Positions 28,073-37,896 are shown, numbered from the stretch's first letter. The stretch is DNA of 64,000 bases from Bacteroidales bacterium (GCA_023251515.1 JAHEYQ010000002.1:74146-138145), one strand, 5' to 3'. Program-made: numbers and translations. The notes: generated by a model not told the origin, from the letters alone.

Positions 28073-29326
28073 TTATCTCAATTTTAATGTTACGATAGTA
28101 AAAACTGCTAGCATTAAACCTACAATTACAAATCTTACTACAATTTTAGGTTCTGCATATCCAAGTTTCTGAAAATGATGGTGTAAAGGAGACATTTTAA
28201 AAATTCTGCGACCTTCACCATATTTCTTTTTAGTATATTTAAAATAGCTTACCTGAAGAACTACTGATAAATTCTCAACCAGAAAAATTCCACATAAAAC
28301 TGGGATTAATAATTCTTTACGAATTAAAATTGCAAGTACTGCAATAATACCTCCGATTGATAAGCTACCAGTATCGCCCATAAAAACCTGAGCAGGGTAA
28401 GTATTATACCATAAAAAGCCAATTGTAGCTCCTACAAAAGCACTTACAAAAATGGTAAGTTCTCCAATATTTGGAATATACATAATATTCAAATAGTTAG
28501 CAAATATTATATTTCCAGAAACCCAGGCTAAAATTCCCAAAGTGGCACCTATTATTGCAGAAGTGCTCGTTGCCAATCCATCTATGCCATCTGTTAGATT
28601 TGCTCCATTTGAAACTGATGTAATAATTAGAATTACAACAGGTACAAAAATTAACCATGCCCATTTTTTATAATTTTCTCCCATCCATGAAATAAAGTAT
28701 GAATAATCTAATTCGTTATTCTTAAAAAAGGGGATACTTGTTTTGGTAGATTTAACAGCTTCATTATTAAAAACTTCCTTAGCACGTTCATAATTTGCTT
28801 CATTCAATATATTGGTTGACTTAACTACAGCACTTTCCTGAACTTTTTCTTTAATTACAATGCCATCATGAAAGTACATCGTAAAACCTATAATTAAACC
28901 TAAAGTAATCTGACCCAATACTTTAAATCTACCAGCTAATCCTTCTTTATCTTTCTTGAAAACTTTAATATAATCGTCAAGAAAACCAATAATTCCAAGC
29001 CAAATTGTTGTAACAATCATCAGGATAACATAAATATTATCTAATTTAGCAAACAATAATGTTGGTATTAATATTGATCCCAAAATAATTAAACCACCCA
29101 TAGTTGGTGTACCTTGCTTTTCTTTCTGACCTTCAAGACCTAAATCTCTAACAGTTTCGCCAACTTGTTTTTTATTCAAATATGCAATTAAACTCTTTCC
29201 AAAAAGCAATGAAATGGTAAGAGAAACAATAACTGCCATTGCAGCTCTGAATGAAATGTATTGAAATAATCCCGCTCCGGGGAAATCAAATACTTTATGT
29301 AAATAATCAAATAAATAGTACAACAT
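28073..29326 (-). CDS. mraY: Phospho-N-acetylmuramoyl-pentapeptide transferase
   Basis: Polytopic enzyme that transfers phospho-MurNAc-pentapeptide to undecaprenyl phosphate, forming lipid I. Motifs: [62 protein letters not shown] and [11 protein letters not shown]. At 417 residues it is about 55 longer than E. coli MraY. The extra residues form a hydrophilic insert at about 165-220 between two membrane helices, which I believe is usual for this phylum. Confidence 0.97.
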   Translation of the reverse strand: MLYYLFDYLHKVFDFPGAGLFQYISFRAAMAVIVSLTISLLFGKSLIAYLNKKQVGETVRDLGLEGQKEKQGTPTMGGLIILGSILIPTLLFAKLDNIYVILMIVTTIWLGIIGFLDDYIKVFKKDKEGLAGRFKVLGQITLGLIIGFTMYFHDGIVIKEKVQESAVVKSTNILNEANYERAKEVFNNEAVKSTKTSIPFFKNNELDYSYFISWMGENYKKWAWLIFVPVVILIITSVSNGANLTDGIDGLATSTSAIIGATLGILAWVSGNIIFANYLNIMYIPNIGELTIFVSAFVGATIGFLWYNTYPAQVFMGDTGSLSIGGIIAVLAILIRKELLIPVLCGIFLVENLSVVLQVSYFKYTKKKYGEGRRIFKMSPLHHHFQKLGYAEPKIVVRFVIVGLMLAVFTIVTLKLR

Positions 29327-29335
29327 ATCAGTTAT

Positions 29336-30787
29336 TTATAATAAATATTCCTTTAAAATTTCTTTGTCATCAAAATGATATTTTACGCCTTTTATCTCCT
29401 GATATTTTTCATGTCCTTTGCCTGCTACCAAAATAATATCACCATTTTTTGCCATTGCACAGGCAGTTTTAATAGCTTCTTTTCTGTTAAGAACAGTCAA
29501 AACTTTGCGTTTCAAAGAGATATCTACACCAGCTTCCATTTGTTTTATAATGTCTTCAGGATCTTCATTACGTGGATTATCTGATGTAAGTATTGTAATA
29601 TCGCTATTTTCAGCGGAAATTTTTGCCATCACAGGTCGTTTTTGAGCATCTCTGTTGCCACCAGCACCCACAACAGTAATCAATTGTTCACTTTTTGTTC
29701 TGATTGCATCAATGGTATTTAATACATTAATCAATGCATCAGGTGTATGTGCATAATCTACTATAGCAGTGATATTTTCAGCTGATTTGATGTATTCAAA
29801 CCTTCCTTCAGCTGAGTTTAGATTACTTAAAATTTGCAACACTTCAAATTTGTCAGCACCTAACAGTATTGCAGTAGCATAAATAGCAGTTAAATTATAT
29901 GCATTAAATTTTCCGACAAGTTTTGTAATTACATCAATACCATCAATATTCAAATGCAAACCTGATAATTCATTTTCAATTATTTTACACTTAAAATCAG
30001 AAACAGATTGCAAACTATAGGTATAACGATGAGCTTTAGTATTCTGTATCATTACTATACCATTTTTATCATCCAAATTTGTAAGTGCAAATGCAGAAGA
30101 AGAAAGTTGGTCGAAAAACAGTTTTTTTGCCTTTATATATTCCGAAAAAGTTTTGTGAAAATCGAGGTGATCGTGAGTAATATTGCTAAAAATTGCACCG
30201 GAAAAAGTCAAACCAGCAATTCGGTTTTGGACTATTGCATGCGAACTAACCTCCATAAAACAATAGCTCACACCTTCTTCAATCATCTGATTTAAAAGCA
30301 TATTCATTTGCAAAGCATCAGGAGTTGTGTGCGTTGAAGGAATTTCTTTATCATGAATTTTATTGCTGATGGTTGACAATAAGCCAACTTTATAGCCTAA
30401 AGATTTAAATGTATTATATAATAAAGTAACGGTAGTCGTTTTCCCATTTGTCCCGGTAATTCCAACCAGTTTCAACTGCTTTGATGGGTTATTATAAAAA
30501 TTAGAAGACATCAATCCTAAAACCAAAGCTGTATTTTCCACCTTTATAAATGTAATATTCTCATTTAGATGTGATGGCAGTTTTTCGCAAACAACCACAA
30601 ACGCTCCTTTTTCAATAGCTTGGTTTATAAAAAGATGCCCATCAGAAATGGTTCCACTAACAGCAACAAAAATACTATTTTGTTCAACTTTGCGCGAATC
30701 AAAAGCCATAGATGAAACCATTATCTGAATATTTCCAAATAATTCATATTCACCAATATTGATTAATAAATCGATTAGTTTTTTCAT
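29336..30787 (-). CDS. murE: UDP-N-acetylmuramyl-tripeptide synthetase (meso-DAP type)
   Basis: Adds the third stem residue to UDP-MurNAc-dipeptide. Motifs: VAVSGTISDGHLFI, ATP loop GITGTNGKTTTVTLLYNTF, EVSSHAIVQNRI, DYAHTPDALINVL. The substrate motif reads TSDNPRNEDP: DNPR is the signature of meso-diaminopimelate-adding enzymes, so this organism probably has DAP-type peptidoglycan. The 483-residue length is normal. murF is not present in the window. Confidence 0.97.
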   Translation of the reverse strand: MKKLIDLLINIGEYELFGNIQIMVSSMAFDSRKVEQNSIFVAVSGTISDGHLFINQAIEKGAFVVVCEKLPSHLNENITFIKVENTALVLGLMSSNFYNNPSKQLKLVGITGTNGKTTTVTLLYNTFKSLGYKVGLLSTISNKIHDKEIPSTHTTPDALQMNMLLNQMIEEGVSYCFMEVSSHAIVQNRIAGLTFSGAIFSNITHDHLDFHKTFSEYIKAKKLFFDQLSSSAFALTNLDDKNGIVMIQNTKAHRYTYSLQSVSDFKCKIIENELSGLHLNIDGIDVITKLVGKFNAYNLTAIYATAILLGADKFEVLQILSNLNSAEGRFEYIKSAENITAIVDYAHTPDALINVLNTIDAIRTKSEQLITVVGAGGNRDAQKRPVMAKISAENSDITILTSDNPRNEDPEDIIKQMEAGVDISLKRKVLTVLNRKEAIKTACAMAKNGDIILVAGKGHEKYQEIKGVKYHFDDKEILKEYLL

Positions 30788-30796
30788 TTTAATGTT

Positions 30797-33259
30797 CTAA
30801 TTTTTCTTTTTATTATCTGCTTTTTTTACTTCTTTTTTCTTATCTGTTTTCTTTTTATCTACTGATGGTTTTAGATCTTTCTTTTTTGAATCTGATTTTT
30901 TATTCTCTTGTTTTTTTGCACTTTCTGATACCTTCTTCTGATTGTTTTTATCCTTCTGCTCTGTTTTAGGTTTGTCTGATTTCTGTTTTCCTGTTTTTAA
31001 TTTATCATTCTTAGCTATAACCTCATTCTGCTTAAGCTTTTCGGTATTCTTAGATTCCGATTTACTTTTTAAAGACTTAAAAGTTTTTGCTGTTAATGTA
31101 TCTGTATCAATCACAGTATCTATATGGCTATTTTCATATTGTTTTGAAATATAATTGATACCGTTTTTTTCAAGAAACAATGAAACAAGCTGTTTTTTAT
31201 TAAATTTAGTACCTTTAGGTAGCGATTGTGAAGAAACTTTTCCTTTGCCAGAAACATTTACTTTTAATCCTATCTTTTCAGCAAGATAAATCGCATCTTT
31301 TAGCCCCATTCCTTTAAAATCAGGAACAATACCTGATTTGTATTCAACAGATTTATATCCATTTAAACTATCTCTGGTGGTTGAAACCAAATAATCTGCA
31401 TCATTATTATCAGATAAAAATGGAAGATTAAGATTTGAATAAATTGTATAAATTTCCTGTTTGTTTCCAGCTGCTACAAAAGGAATTGAGATCTTTTTAT
31501 ATTCAATTTTTCGTTGCTGATGGATATTTAATTGAGTAGCATACACTTTATCAGCAATTTCTTTAAAAACCGGTGCAGCAATGGCTCCACCATAATAAAT
31601 ACCTTTGGTGGGATTGTTAATAATTACGATACATGAGTATTTAGGATTATCAGCAGGGAAATATCCTACGAAAGAAGCACGATAAACATTGCTTTCCTTA
31701 TTATTATGATAATCAATTTTTGCAGTTCCTGTTTTTCCGGCAATTTTATAAACAGTATTTAATAAATGTTTTGCGGTTCCGTGCTCAACAACACCTTGTA
31801 ATATTGCCTGCACTTTAGCTAAAGTTTTGTCAGAACATATTGATTTATTTATAACCACAGCTTCTTTCTTTTCAATAAGTTTTCCAGTTTGCATAATTTC
31901 TTTAACAAACAAGGGTTTAACCATAACTCCGTTATTTGCAATAGAATTATAAAAAGTCAAAGTTTGCAAAGGTGTTATCATCAATTCATATCCTATTGAC
32001 ATCCATGGTAATGAAATCTTTGACCAGGTTTTATCTTTGGTATTTTTTACATACGGTTTGCCTTCACCTTTCAAATCTATACCAAGCGGTTTATTAAGAT
32101 TCATTCCATTAAGATAATCAATATATTTCTGTGGATTTTTACCAAAAGTACGGGTAGCAATTTCAGAGATTCCAACATTTGAAGAAACCTCAAAAGCTTT
32201 ACTTAACGAAATACGGCCATAACCTTCTTCATGTGAATCTTCCATTTTTTTTCCGGCATAACTACTTACACCAGTATTAACCAATTCATTAGTATCAAAT
32301 TTACCTTCTTCCAAAACAGCAATTAACGAAGCCAGTTTAAAAGTAGAACCAGGTTCTGCACTTTCGCTAATGGCAAAATTTAAATCCTCACCATAAGTAC
32401 CATCTTTATGACGTTTCAGATTGGCTATTGCTTTGATATATCCAGTTTTAACTTCCATCAGAATGGCACAACCATGTTCTGCATCATTTGAATCTAAGCA
32501 CTTTAAAAGAGCACTTTCAGCTACATCCTGAATATTAATATCAATAGTTGTTACAATATCTTTTCCGTTTTCGGGTTCTATCTGATTATCTCTTTCAACC
32601 GGACGCCAAATCCCATTAGCAATTTTCCGCATTAAACGTTTCCCACTAACACCTTCCAGCTCTTTACTATAAGCACCTTCTAAACCTACATATACATTCG
32701 AATTCAGATTTTTATACCCAATTGTTCTACTAGCCAGCATTTGAAAAGGCATTTTCCTATAATCTTTTTCCTCAACTATAAAACCTCCTTTAAATTTCCC
32801 TTTCTTCAAAATCGGAAATGTTCTCAATCTTTTTAATTGTGTATAATCTATATTTCTTTTTAGAAGTAAATCTCTTTTGCCATTTTTCCTGCCTCCAACT
32901 AAAATATTTTTAAATTCACTACTTGATTTTTCAGGATACAATACAGATAAACTATCACACAACTCTTTAAGATACAATTTAAATGTATCCTTTTGGATAA
33001 CAGATTTGTGTAAATCAAGTTTAACATCAAAAATAGGAATTGAAGTTGCAAGTAAGTTAGAATCAGATGAGATAATATTTCCTCTGACGGCTTCAACTGT
33101 TTCGTAACGAAGCGTAAGATTCTCAGCACGTTGACGCCACATATCACCATCAACATACTGAATAATAATCACTTTATATATTAATACGATAGCAAATACT
33201 AACACAGCATAATATATCAGCTTTATTCTCCAAACTATATCATTTTTCCCCTCTTTCAT
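30797..33259 (-). CDS. ftsI: Septal class B penicillin-binding protein (FtsI/PBP3) with PASTA domain and long cationic tail
   Basis: Transpeptidase that cross-links septal peptidoglycan, partner of FtsW. From the ATG at 33259 (820 residues): membrane helix 11-33, pedestal domain to about 240, transpeptidase domain with S305-T-F-K308 in EPGSTFKLAS, S359-S-N361, and K509-T-G in IAGKTGTAK. A PASTA domain follows at about 635-700 (IVPDFKGMGLKDAIYLAEKI). The last 80-plus residues are almost only Lys, Asp, Ser, Gln and Asn and must lie in the periplasm. The upstream ATG at 33322 would overlap ftsL by 59 bases, so 33259, 4 bases after the ftsL stop, is chosen. Confidence 0.95.
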   Translation of the reverse strand: MKEGKNDIVWRIKLIYYAVLVFAIVLIYKVIIIQYVDGDMWRQRAENLTLRYETVEAVRGNIISSDSNLLATSIPIFDVKLDLHKSVIQKDTFKLYLKELCDSLSVLYPEKSSSEFKNILVGGRKNGKRDLLLKRNIDYTQLKRLRTFPILKKGKFKGGFIVEEKDYRKMPFQMLASRTIGYKNLNSNVYVGLEGAYSKELEGVSGKRLMRKIANGIWRPVERDNQIEPENGKDIVTTIDINIQDVAESALLKCLDSNDAEHGCAILMEVKTGYIKAIANLKRHKDGTYGEDLNFAISESAEPGSTFKLASLIAVLEEGKFDTNELVNTGVSSYAGKKMEDSHEEGYGRISLSKAFEVSSNVGISEIATRTFGKNPQKYIDYLNGMNLNKPLGIDLKGEGKPYVKNTKDKTWSKISLPWMSIGYELMITPLQTLTFYNSIANNGVMVKPLFVKEIMQTGKLIEKKEAVVINKSICSDKTLAKVQAILQGVVEHGTAKHLLNTVYKIAGKTGTAKIDYHNNKESNVYRASFVGYFPADNPKYSCIVIINNPTKGIYYGGAIAAPVFKEIADKVYATQLNIHQQRKIEYKKISIPFVAAGNKQEIYTIYSNLNLPFLSDNNDADYLVSTTRDSLNGYKSVEYKSGIVPDFKGMGLKDAIYLAEKIGLKVNVSGKGKVSSQSLPKGTKFNKKQLVSLFLEKNGINYISKQYENSHIDTVIDTDTLTAKTFKSLKSKSESKNTEKLKQNEVIAKNDKLKTGKQKSDKPKTEQKDKNNQKKVSESAKKQENKKSDSKKKDLKPSVDKKKTDKKKEVKKADNKKKN

Positions 33260-33263
33260 GCAG

Positions 33264-33674
33264 CTAATTATTTGATTTAATGATAAATTTTTGTGGAGGA
33301 ATAGTAGATTCTTTAATCCCAAGAGAATCTAATCGGCGTGCAACCTCTGATTGTTTGCTTCTATACATAAAATCAGATTTAGTAGTAATATGCTCAAATC
33401 TAAGTTCTTTCAATTCTTTTTTCAAAGTTGAAATTTCTCTGTAATTTTTTATTGCCCAATAATTATTTGCAATATAAATTATTCCCAATAATGAGATAAA
33501 TAGAATAAGTGGAACCAACGTCAGGAAACCTTTACGGGTTAAAAAAGTACCATTTAAAATGATATCCAGAATATTACCAGCTGCTGTATCTTTTGGAAGC
33601 GATAACCGTAATTTGAAATTACTTGTTTTTTTAACCTTTACTTCTTCAGGTTTTTTAATTGAATTTTTTCCCAT
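33264..33674 (-). CDS. ftsL: FtsL-like cell division protein
   Basis: A 136-residue bitopic protein between rsmH and ftsI, the position of ftsL. A Lys-rich cytoplasmic N-terminus leads to one membrane helix (about residues 56-76, LTLVPLILFISLLGIIYIAN) and a short periplasmic coiled coil (NYREISTLKKELKELRFEH). The identification rests on position and topology, since FtsL sequences vary widely. The start at 33674 lies just past the rsmH stop. Confidence 0.85.
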   Translation of the reverse strand: MGKNSIKKPEEVKVKKTSNFKLRLSLPKDTAAGNILDIILNGTFLTRKGFLTLVPLILFISLLGIIYIANNYWAIKNYREISTLKKELKELRFEHITTKSDFMYRSKQSEVARRLDSLGIKESTIPPQKFIIKSNN

Positions 33675-33675
33675 A

Positions 33676-34572
33676 TCAAACCCTTTCAGCAATTCTTAAT
33701 TTAGCACTTCTTGATCTGGTATTTCTCTCAATTTCTTCAGCTTGAGGAATAATTGCTTTTTTGCTTATTACCTTAAAAGGTGAAATAACATTACCATAAA
33801 AATCTTTTTGAATCTCTCCCTTAAAATTTCCAGATTTCAAAAAATTCTTTACCAATCTGTCTTCAAGCGAATGATATGATATTACAACCAATCTTCCGCC
33901 AGGTTTTAGACATTCAACAGTTTGTAAAAGCATTTCCTTTAAAACTTCAAGTTCCTCATTTACTTCAATACGAATTGCTTGAAAAATCATCGCCAAAGTT
34001 TTGTTTTCAAACTTTTTTGGTAAACAACTAAAAACAGCTTCTTTTAATTGTTCTGTATTTTCTATTGGTTTTTCTGTACGATAATTAACTATTGAATTAG
34101 CTATTTTCCATGCATTTTGCAATTCGCCATATTCTTTAAAAATGCTTTTCAATTCATCAACAGTATAATTATTCACAACATCTTTTGCTGATTTTCCTTG
34201 ATTTTGATTCATTCTTAAATCAAGTTCACCATTAAAACGTATTGAAAAACCTCTTTCGGCAACATCTATCTGATGAGAAGAAATACCCAAATCAGCCAAA
34301 ATTCCATCAACAGGACAGGCATTATATAATTTTAAGAAATTTTTTAAATATCTGAAATTATGATTAATAAGTGTGAATCTATTATCTTCGGGCACATTTG
34401 CCAAAGCATCATCATCCTGATCGAAAGCAAGCAATCTGCCGTTTTCGTCAAGATTATTCAATATTTCTCTTGAATGACCACCGCCACCAAAAGTAACATC
34501 AGTATAAATTCCACCTGAAATAATTGATAAGCCTTGAATGCTTTCAATTAACATAACCGGATTATGATACAT
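33676..34572 (-). CDS. rsmH: 16S rRNA (cytosine-1402-N4)-methyltransferase
   Basis: SAM-dependent methyltransferase (formerly MraW) that modifies C1402 of 16S rRNA. The 298-residue product has YHNPVMLIESIQGL, the SAM loop TDVTFGGGGHSREIL, GILADLGISSHQID, RGFSIRFNGELDLRM and VISYHSLEDRLVKNFL. It is the second gene of the cluster, 11 bases after mraZ. Confidence 0.97.
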   Translation of the reverse strand: MYHNPVMLIESIQGLSIISGGIYTDVTFGGGGHSREILNNLDENGRLLAFDQDDDALANVPEDNRFTLINHNFRYLKNFLKLYNACPVDGILADLGISSHQIDVAERGFSIRFNGELDLRMNQNQGKSAKDVVNNYTVDELKSIFKEYGELQNAWKIANSIVNYRTEKPIENTEQLKEAVFSCLPKKFENKTLAMIFQAIRIEVNEELEVLKEMLLQTVECLKPGGRLVVISYHSLEDRLVKNFLKSGNFKGEIQKDFYGNVISPFKVISKKAIIPQAEEIERNTRSRSAKLRIAERV

Positions 34573-34583
34573 CCTTTGCTTTT

Positions 34584-35042
34584 TTAATCGTTGTTGATAT
34601 CTACTAGTCTTTCATTAGCATAAGCAACATAATCCATTGTTGAGCAATCGTTTACTTCGTTATACTTCTCAACATCCCAGATTTCTAAAATATTAATTCG
34701 CGAAATGAGTACGATATCTTTTGATATCCCGCCGGCTTTTTTTAAATCTGAAGGAATCAGAATTCTATCATTCTGATCTAGTTCAATTTTATTTCCTTCA
34801 GACAGTTTTCTGATGAGTATTAAATCTTTAGGATTATATGGATTAAGTCTCTTCTTTATTTTTTCAATTTCAATATCCCACTCGGCCATTGGATACAACT
34901 CCAAATATGGGCCAAAAATACTGCTTCGCATGACTAATCCATTATTAATCACACTAATAAGCTGTTTCTTCAACGCAGAAGGAAATTTAAACCTTCCGTT
35001 TGAATCAACAGTACAATATTCTTTTCCTATGAGTGCCAACAT
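34584..35042 (-). CDS. mraZ: Transcriptional regulator MraZ
   Basis: Ring-forming DNA-binding protein that autoregulates the dcw operon in other bacteria. Two SpoVT/AbrB-like domains of about 70 residues are visible: GKEYCTVDSNGRFKFPSALK in the first and KIELDQNDRILIPSDLKKAG in the second. The ATG at 35042 (152 residues) is used; a TTG lies 6 bases upstream. It is the first gene of the cluster and faces a 372-base intergenic region. Confidence 0.93.
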   Translation of the reverse strand: MLALIGKEYCTVDSNGRFKFPSALKKQLISVINNGLVMRSSIFGPYLELYPMAEWDIEIEKIKKRLNPYNPKDLILIRKLSEGNKIELDQNDRILIPSDLKKAGGISKDIVLISRINILEIWDVEKYNEVNDCSTMDYVAYANERLVDINND

Positions 35043-35414
35043 TTTCAATTTTAAAAATTCAGGATGTAAATTTACATAAAAAAATCAAATAAATCCATTT
35101 TGTTAATAAATTTTCCATATTAATCCAAAAAATCCCATTTTTAAAATTTTATACTCATTTTTTTTCAAAAGGTTACAAAGAAATATTTATTATATTACAT
35201 GCCTGTTTTATTGAATGTTACAAATATTTTTCAAAGAATAAAATATAGAATATTTGCTTTTTTGGTTTCATTTTAATCAAAAAAATTTTTTTTACTAAAT
35301 ATTAAAATTGTTGATAACGTCAGAAAAAGTAATATTAAAAAATTACTATATTTAGATGATTTATAAAAAAAATATAGAGAATTAAGGATGTTTATTGTAC
35401 TTTTGTAGCAATAA
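35043..35414. other. Intergenic region between divergent mraZ and glsA-like genes
   Basis: A very AT-rich 372-base region expected to hold the dcw promoter on the minus strand and the glsA-like promoter on the plus strand. I see an exact plus-strand -7 element (35398-35405). I found no exact minus-strand TAnnTTTG match and no clear tandem MraZ boxes. Confidence 0.7.
35398..35405 (+). promoter_or_regulatory. -7 promoter element for the glsA-like gene
   Basis: TACTTTTG is an exact TAnnTTTG match that ends 9 bases before the first possible TTG start codon. Confidence 0.55.
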
Positions 35415-36290
35415 TTGTCAAAAAAAAATAATAATTTGAGTAGTCAACAAATAGAAATATCTGAAGATTTCATTGATTTAAAAAGGATTATCGGGAATAA
35501 AAACCCGAATCTATTAAGAATCATACCCTCTTTTATATTCAATTATCTAAATCGGGTAATTCATATAAAGGAATTAAATGCTGCAATTTATCGCAATAGA
35601 GATAAAACAGGTATCGATTTTGCTACAGAAATCCTAAAAGAATTTGGTGTAAATATTCAAATCAATGGATTAGAAAAAATCAGTAAATCAGGAAGATATA
35701 TATTAGTTTCAAATCATCCGCTTGGAGGTTTGGATGGGATGGCACTTATAAGTAGAATTGGAAATTACCGAAATGACATTTTGTTTCCGGTAAATGATCT
35801 GCTAATGAATTTGCCACAATTAAAACCTATATTTATCCCTATAAATAAACATGGGAAAAACACTGATAATATTAAAATACTAGATAGTGCATTTGCTTCT
35901 GATTCAATGATTTTGTATTTCCCAGCTGGTTTGGTATCTAGGAAACAAAAAAATGGTATTATAAAAGATTTGGATTGGAAAAAAACTTTCATTTATAAAG
36001 CAAAACAATATCAACGAGACATAATTCCTGTATATATTGATGGTAAAAATTCAGATTTTTTTTATAATCTGGCAAATATCCGAAAAAAAATAGGATTAAA
36101 AGCAAATATAGAAATGCTATATCTGGTTGATGAAATGTATAAGCAAAAAAACAAAACAATAAACATTACTATCGGAGAACCAATATCATATCAAACATTC
36201 AACAAGAATAATACTGATAACCAATGGGCTGAAAGAGTGAAAAATCTGGTATATCATTTAAGTTTAGACAAAAACAGTTCAATTAATTAG
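35415..36290 (+). CDS. glsA: GlsA-like O-acyltransferase (PlsC fold)
   Basis: A lysophospholipid-acyltransferase-fold protein with YILVSNHPLGGLDGMALI, a variant of the HX4D block in which the His is followed by PLGGLD, and ILYFPAGLVSRKQKNGIIKDL as the later FPEG-like block. It precedes a hemolysin-like N-acyltransferase gene by 20 bases. The same pair in Bacteroides (glsA/glsB) makes glycine lipids: GlsB N-acylates glycine with a 3-hydroxy fatty acid, and GlsA esterifies that hydroxyl. The assignment is from family and pairing. There is no ATG near the start; TTG at 35415 or 35436 must be used, and 35436 gives a more normal leader after the -7 box. Confidence 0.75.
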   Translation: MSKKNNNLSSQQIEISEDFIDLKRIIGNKNPNLLRIIPSFIFNYLNRVIHIKELNAAIYRNRDKTGIDFATEILKEFGVNIQINGLEKISKSGRYILVSNHPLGGLDGMALISRIGNYRNDILFPVNDLLMNLPQLKPIFIPINKHGKNTDNIKILDSAFASDSMILYFPAGLVSRKQKNGIIKDLDWKKTFIYKAKQYQRDIIPVYIDGKNSDFFYNLANIRKKIGLKANIEMLYLVDEMYKQKNKTINITIGEPISYQTFNKNNTDNQWAERVKNLVYHLSLDKNSSIN

Positions 36291-36310
36291 CTTATTAACT
36301 TAACGAAAAA

Positions 36311-37243
36311 ATGGAAACAATAATTCAGGCGATAAATACCGATTTAATTGAAAAAGAATTAACTCAGGAAAGATTTTTAAGAAAAACAAATAACGGAAAT
36401 AAAGAAATATATATTATTAATCATCACAATTCACCAAATACCATGTTGGAAATTGGCAGATTAAGAGAACTTAGTTTTAGAGATGCAGGTGGTGGTACCG
36501 GCAAACCAATTGATATTGATGAATTTGATACGTGTGAACAACCTTACGAACAATTGTTGGTATGGAGTCCAGAAGACAAGGAAATAATTGGAGGGTATCG
36601 TTTTATAGATGGAAAAAATATTAAAATTTCAGAAAATGGCGAACCATATTGTGCCACAGCAGAATTATTTCACTTTTCGCCATATTTTATCAAAGAATAT
36701 TTGCCCTTTACCATAGAACTAGGTCGTTCATGGGTTCAGCCAAAATATCAACCAACTTACAATATCAGAAAAGGAATCTTCTCGCTCGATAACCTTTGGG
36801 ATGGATTAGGTGCTATAACTCTAGATTATCCTGATATGAAATATTTTTTCGGGAAAATAACCATGTATCCGCGTTTTAATATAACTGCCAGAGATATGAT
36901 ACTTTTCTTTCTTAAAAAATATTTTCCTGATCCTGAAAACATGGTATTTCCACACGAAGAGCTCACTATAATTACTGATATTGAAGAACTTAACAACACC
37001 TTCAATTCCGGAAATTATGAGGATGATTATCGTATTCTGATGAAAAATGTCAGAAGATTTAACGAATCAATTCCTCCATTGGTAAATGCATATATGAATC
37101 TGTCTTCTACCATGAAGTCATTCGGAACTGCTATCAATCATAGTTTTGGGAAAGTAGAAGAAACAGGAATTTTGATTACAATAAACGATATTTACGACAT
37201 CAAAAAACACAGACACATAGCAACATACATAAAAAACCAATAA
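36311..37243 (+). CDS. glsB: GlsB-like glycine N-acyltransferase (hemolysin/OlsB-type GNAT)
   Basis: A GNAT-fold acyltransferase of the OlsB/hemolysin group. Visible are LEIGRLRELSFRDAGGGTGK, a conserved opening in the Bacteroidota branch, EQLLVWSPEDKEIIGGYRF, and TIELGRSWVQPKYQP, matching the ELGRSxV block of ornithine- and glycine-lipid N-acyltransferases. In Bacteroides the corresponding enzyme forms N-acyl-3-hydroxy-fatty-acyl glycine (commendamide), the precursor of glycine lipids. The 310-residue length fits. Amino-acid choice (glycine versus ornithine or other) is inferred from the phylum. Confidence 0.78.
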   Translation: METIIQAINTDLIEKELTQERFLRKTNNGNKEIYIINHHNSPNTMLEIGRLRELSFRDAGGGTGKPIDIDEFDTCEQPYEQLLVWSPEDKEIIGGYRFIDGKNIKISENGEPYCATAELFHFSPYFIKEYLPFTIELGRSWVQPKYQPTYNIRKGIFSLDNLWDGLGAITLDYPDMKYFFGKITMYPRFNITARDMILFFLKKYFPDPENMVFPHEELTIITDIEELNNTFNSGNYEDDYRILMKNVRRFNESIPPLVNAYMNLSSTMKSFGTAINHSFGKVEETGILITINDIYDIKKHRHIATYIKNQ

Positions 37244-37247
37244 TATA

Positions 37248-37856
37248 ATGTCAATAAAAACAGCAAAATTTTTTATCAGTAGTCAAAAAATCAGTCAATG
37301 CCCAAAGCCAATTTTACCTGAATATGCTTTTATTGGCAGATCAAATGTTGGGAAATCTTCTTTGATAAATATGCTTACTGATCATAAAGATTTGGCTAAA
37401 ACCTCCTCAACCCCGGGAAAAACAAAATTAATCAATCATTTCATTATTAACGAATCATGGTACTTAGTTGATTTGCCAGGATATGGCTATGCAAAACTAT
37501 CAAAATCAATTAAAGAAAAATGGCAAAAAATGATAGAAGATTATCTGTCGCACAGAGAGAGTCTGATGACGATTTTCGTATTGATAGATTCCAGATTGGA
37601 GCCGCAAAAAATTGATTTACAGTTTATTGAATGGCTTGGTGTAAATCAAATCCCTTTTTCAATCGTTTTCACAAAGCTTGACAAAATAAATGCCAAACAA
37701 TTAGCTGAAAACACTAATAAATTCAAACATGAATTACTAACTCAATGGGAAGAATTGCCCACTATATTTTTATCATCTGCAAAGAATGAGGCTGGGAAAA
37801 AGGAAATTATTGATTACATAGAATCTTCATTATCATTATTTGTGCCAATCAAATAA
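37248..37856 (+). CDS. engB: Ribosome-assembly GTPase EngB/YsxC
   Basis: A TrmE-Era-EngA-EngB-like GTPase needed for large-subunit assembly. All G motifs are present: G1 GRSNVGKSSLINML, G2 TSSTPGKTKLINHF, G3 VDLPGYGYAKLSK, G4 TKLDKI, G5 LSSAKNEAG. The 202-residue length is typical. It starts 4 bases after the glsB-like gene stops, so it is probably co-transcribed, although functionally unrelated. Confidence 0.95.
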   Translation: MSIKTAKFFISSQKISQCPKPILPEYAFIGRSNVGKSSLINMLTDHKDLAKTSSTPGKTKLINHFIINESWYLVDLPGYGYAKLSKSIKEKWQKMIEDYLSHRESLMTIFVLIDSRLEPQKIDLQFIEWLGVNQIPFSIVFTKLDKINAKQLAENTNKFKHELLTQWEELPTIFLSSAKNEAGKKEIIDYIESSLSLFVPIK

Positions 37857-37884
37857 AAAAAGCTGATATTTCTATCAGCTTTTT
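37855..37884. terminator. Bidirectional intrinsic terminator
   Basis: AAAAAGCTGATA / TATCAGCTTTTT stem with a TTTC loop, between engB (plus) and the biotin carrier gene (minus). Confidence 0.85.
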
Positions 37885-37896
37885 CATTAGGCAATA

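Noticed and set aside
30942..31154. Hydrophobic plus-strand frame opposite the ftsI tail
   Set aside because: Mirror image of the Lys-rich periplasmic tail, as with the MltD linker.
33259..33322. Longer ftsI start at 33322
   Set aside because: It would overlap ftsL by 59 bases and put a hydrophilic-hydrophobic lead before the clear cytoplasmic-TM start; 33259 lies 4 bases after the ftsL stop.
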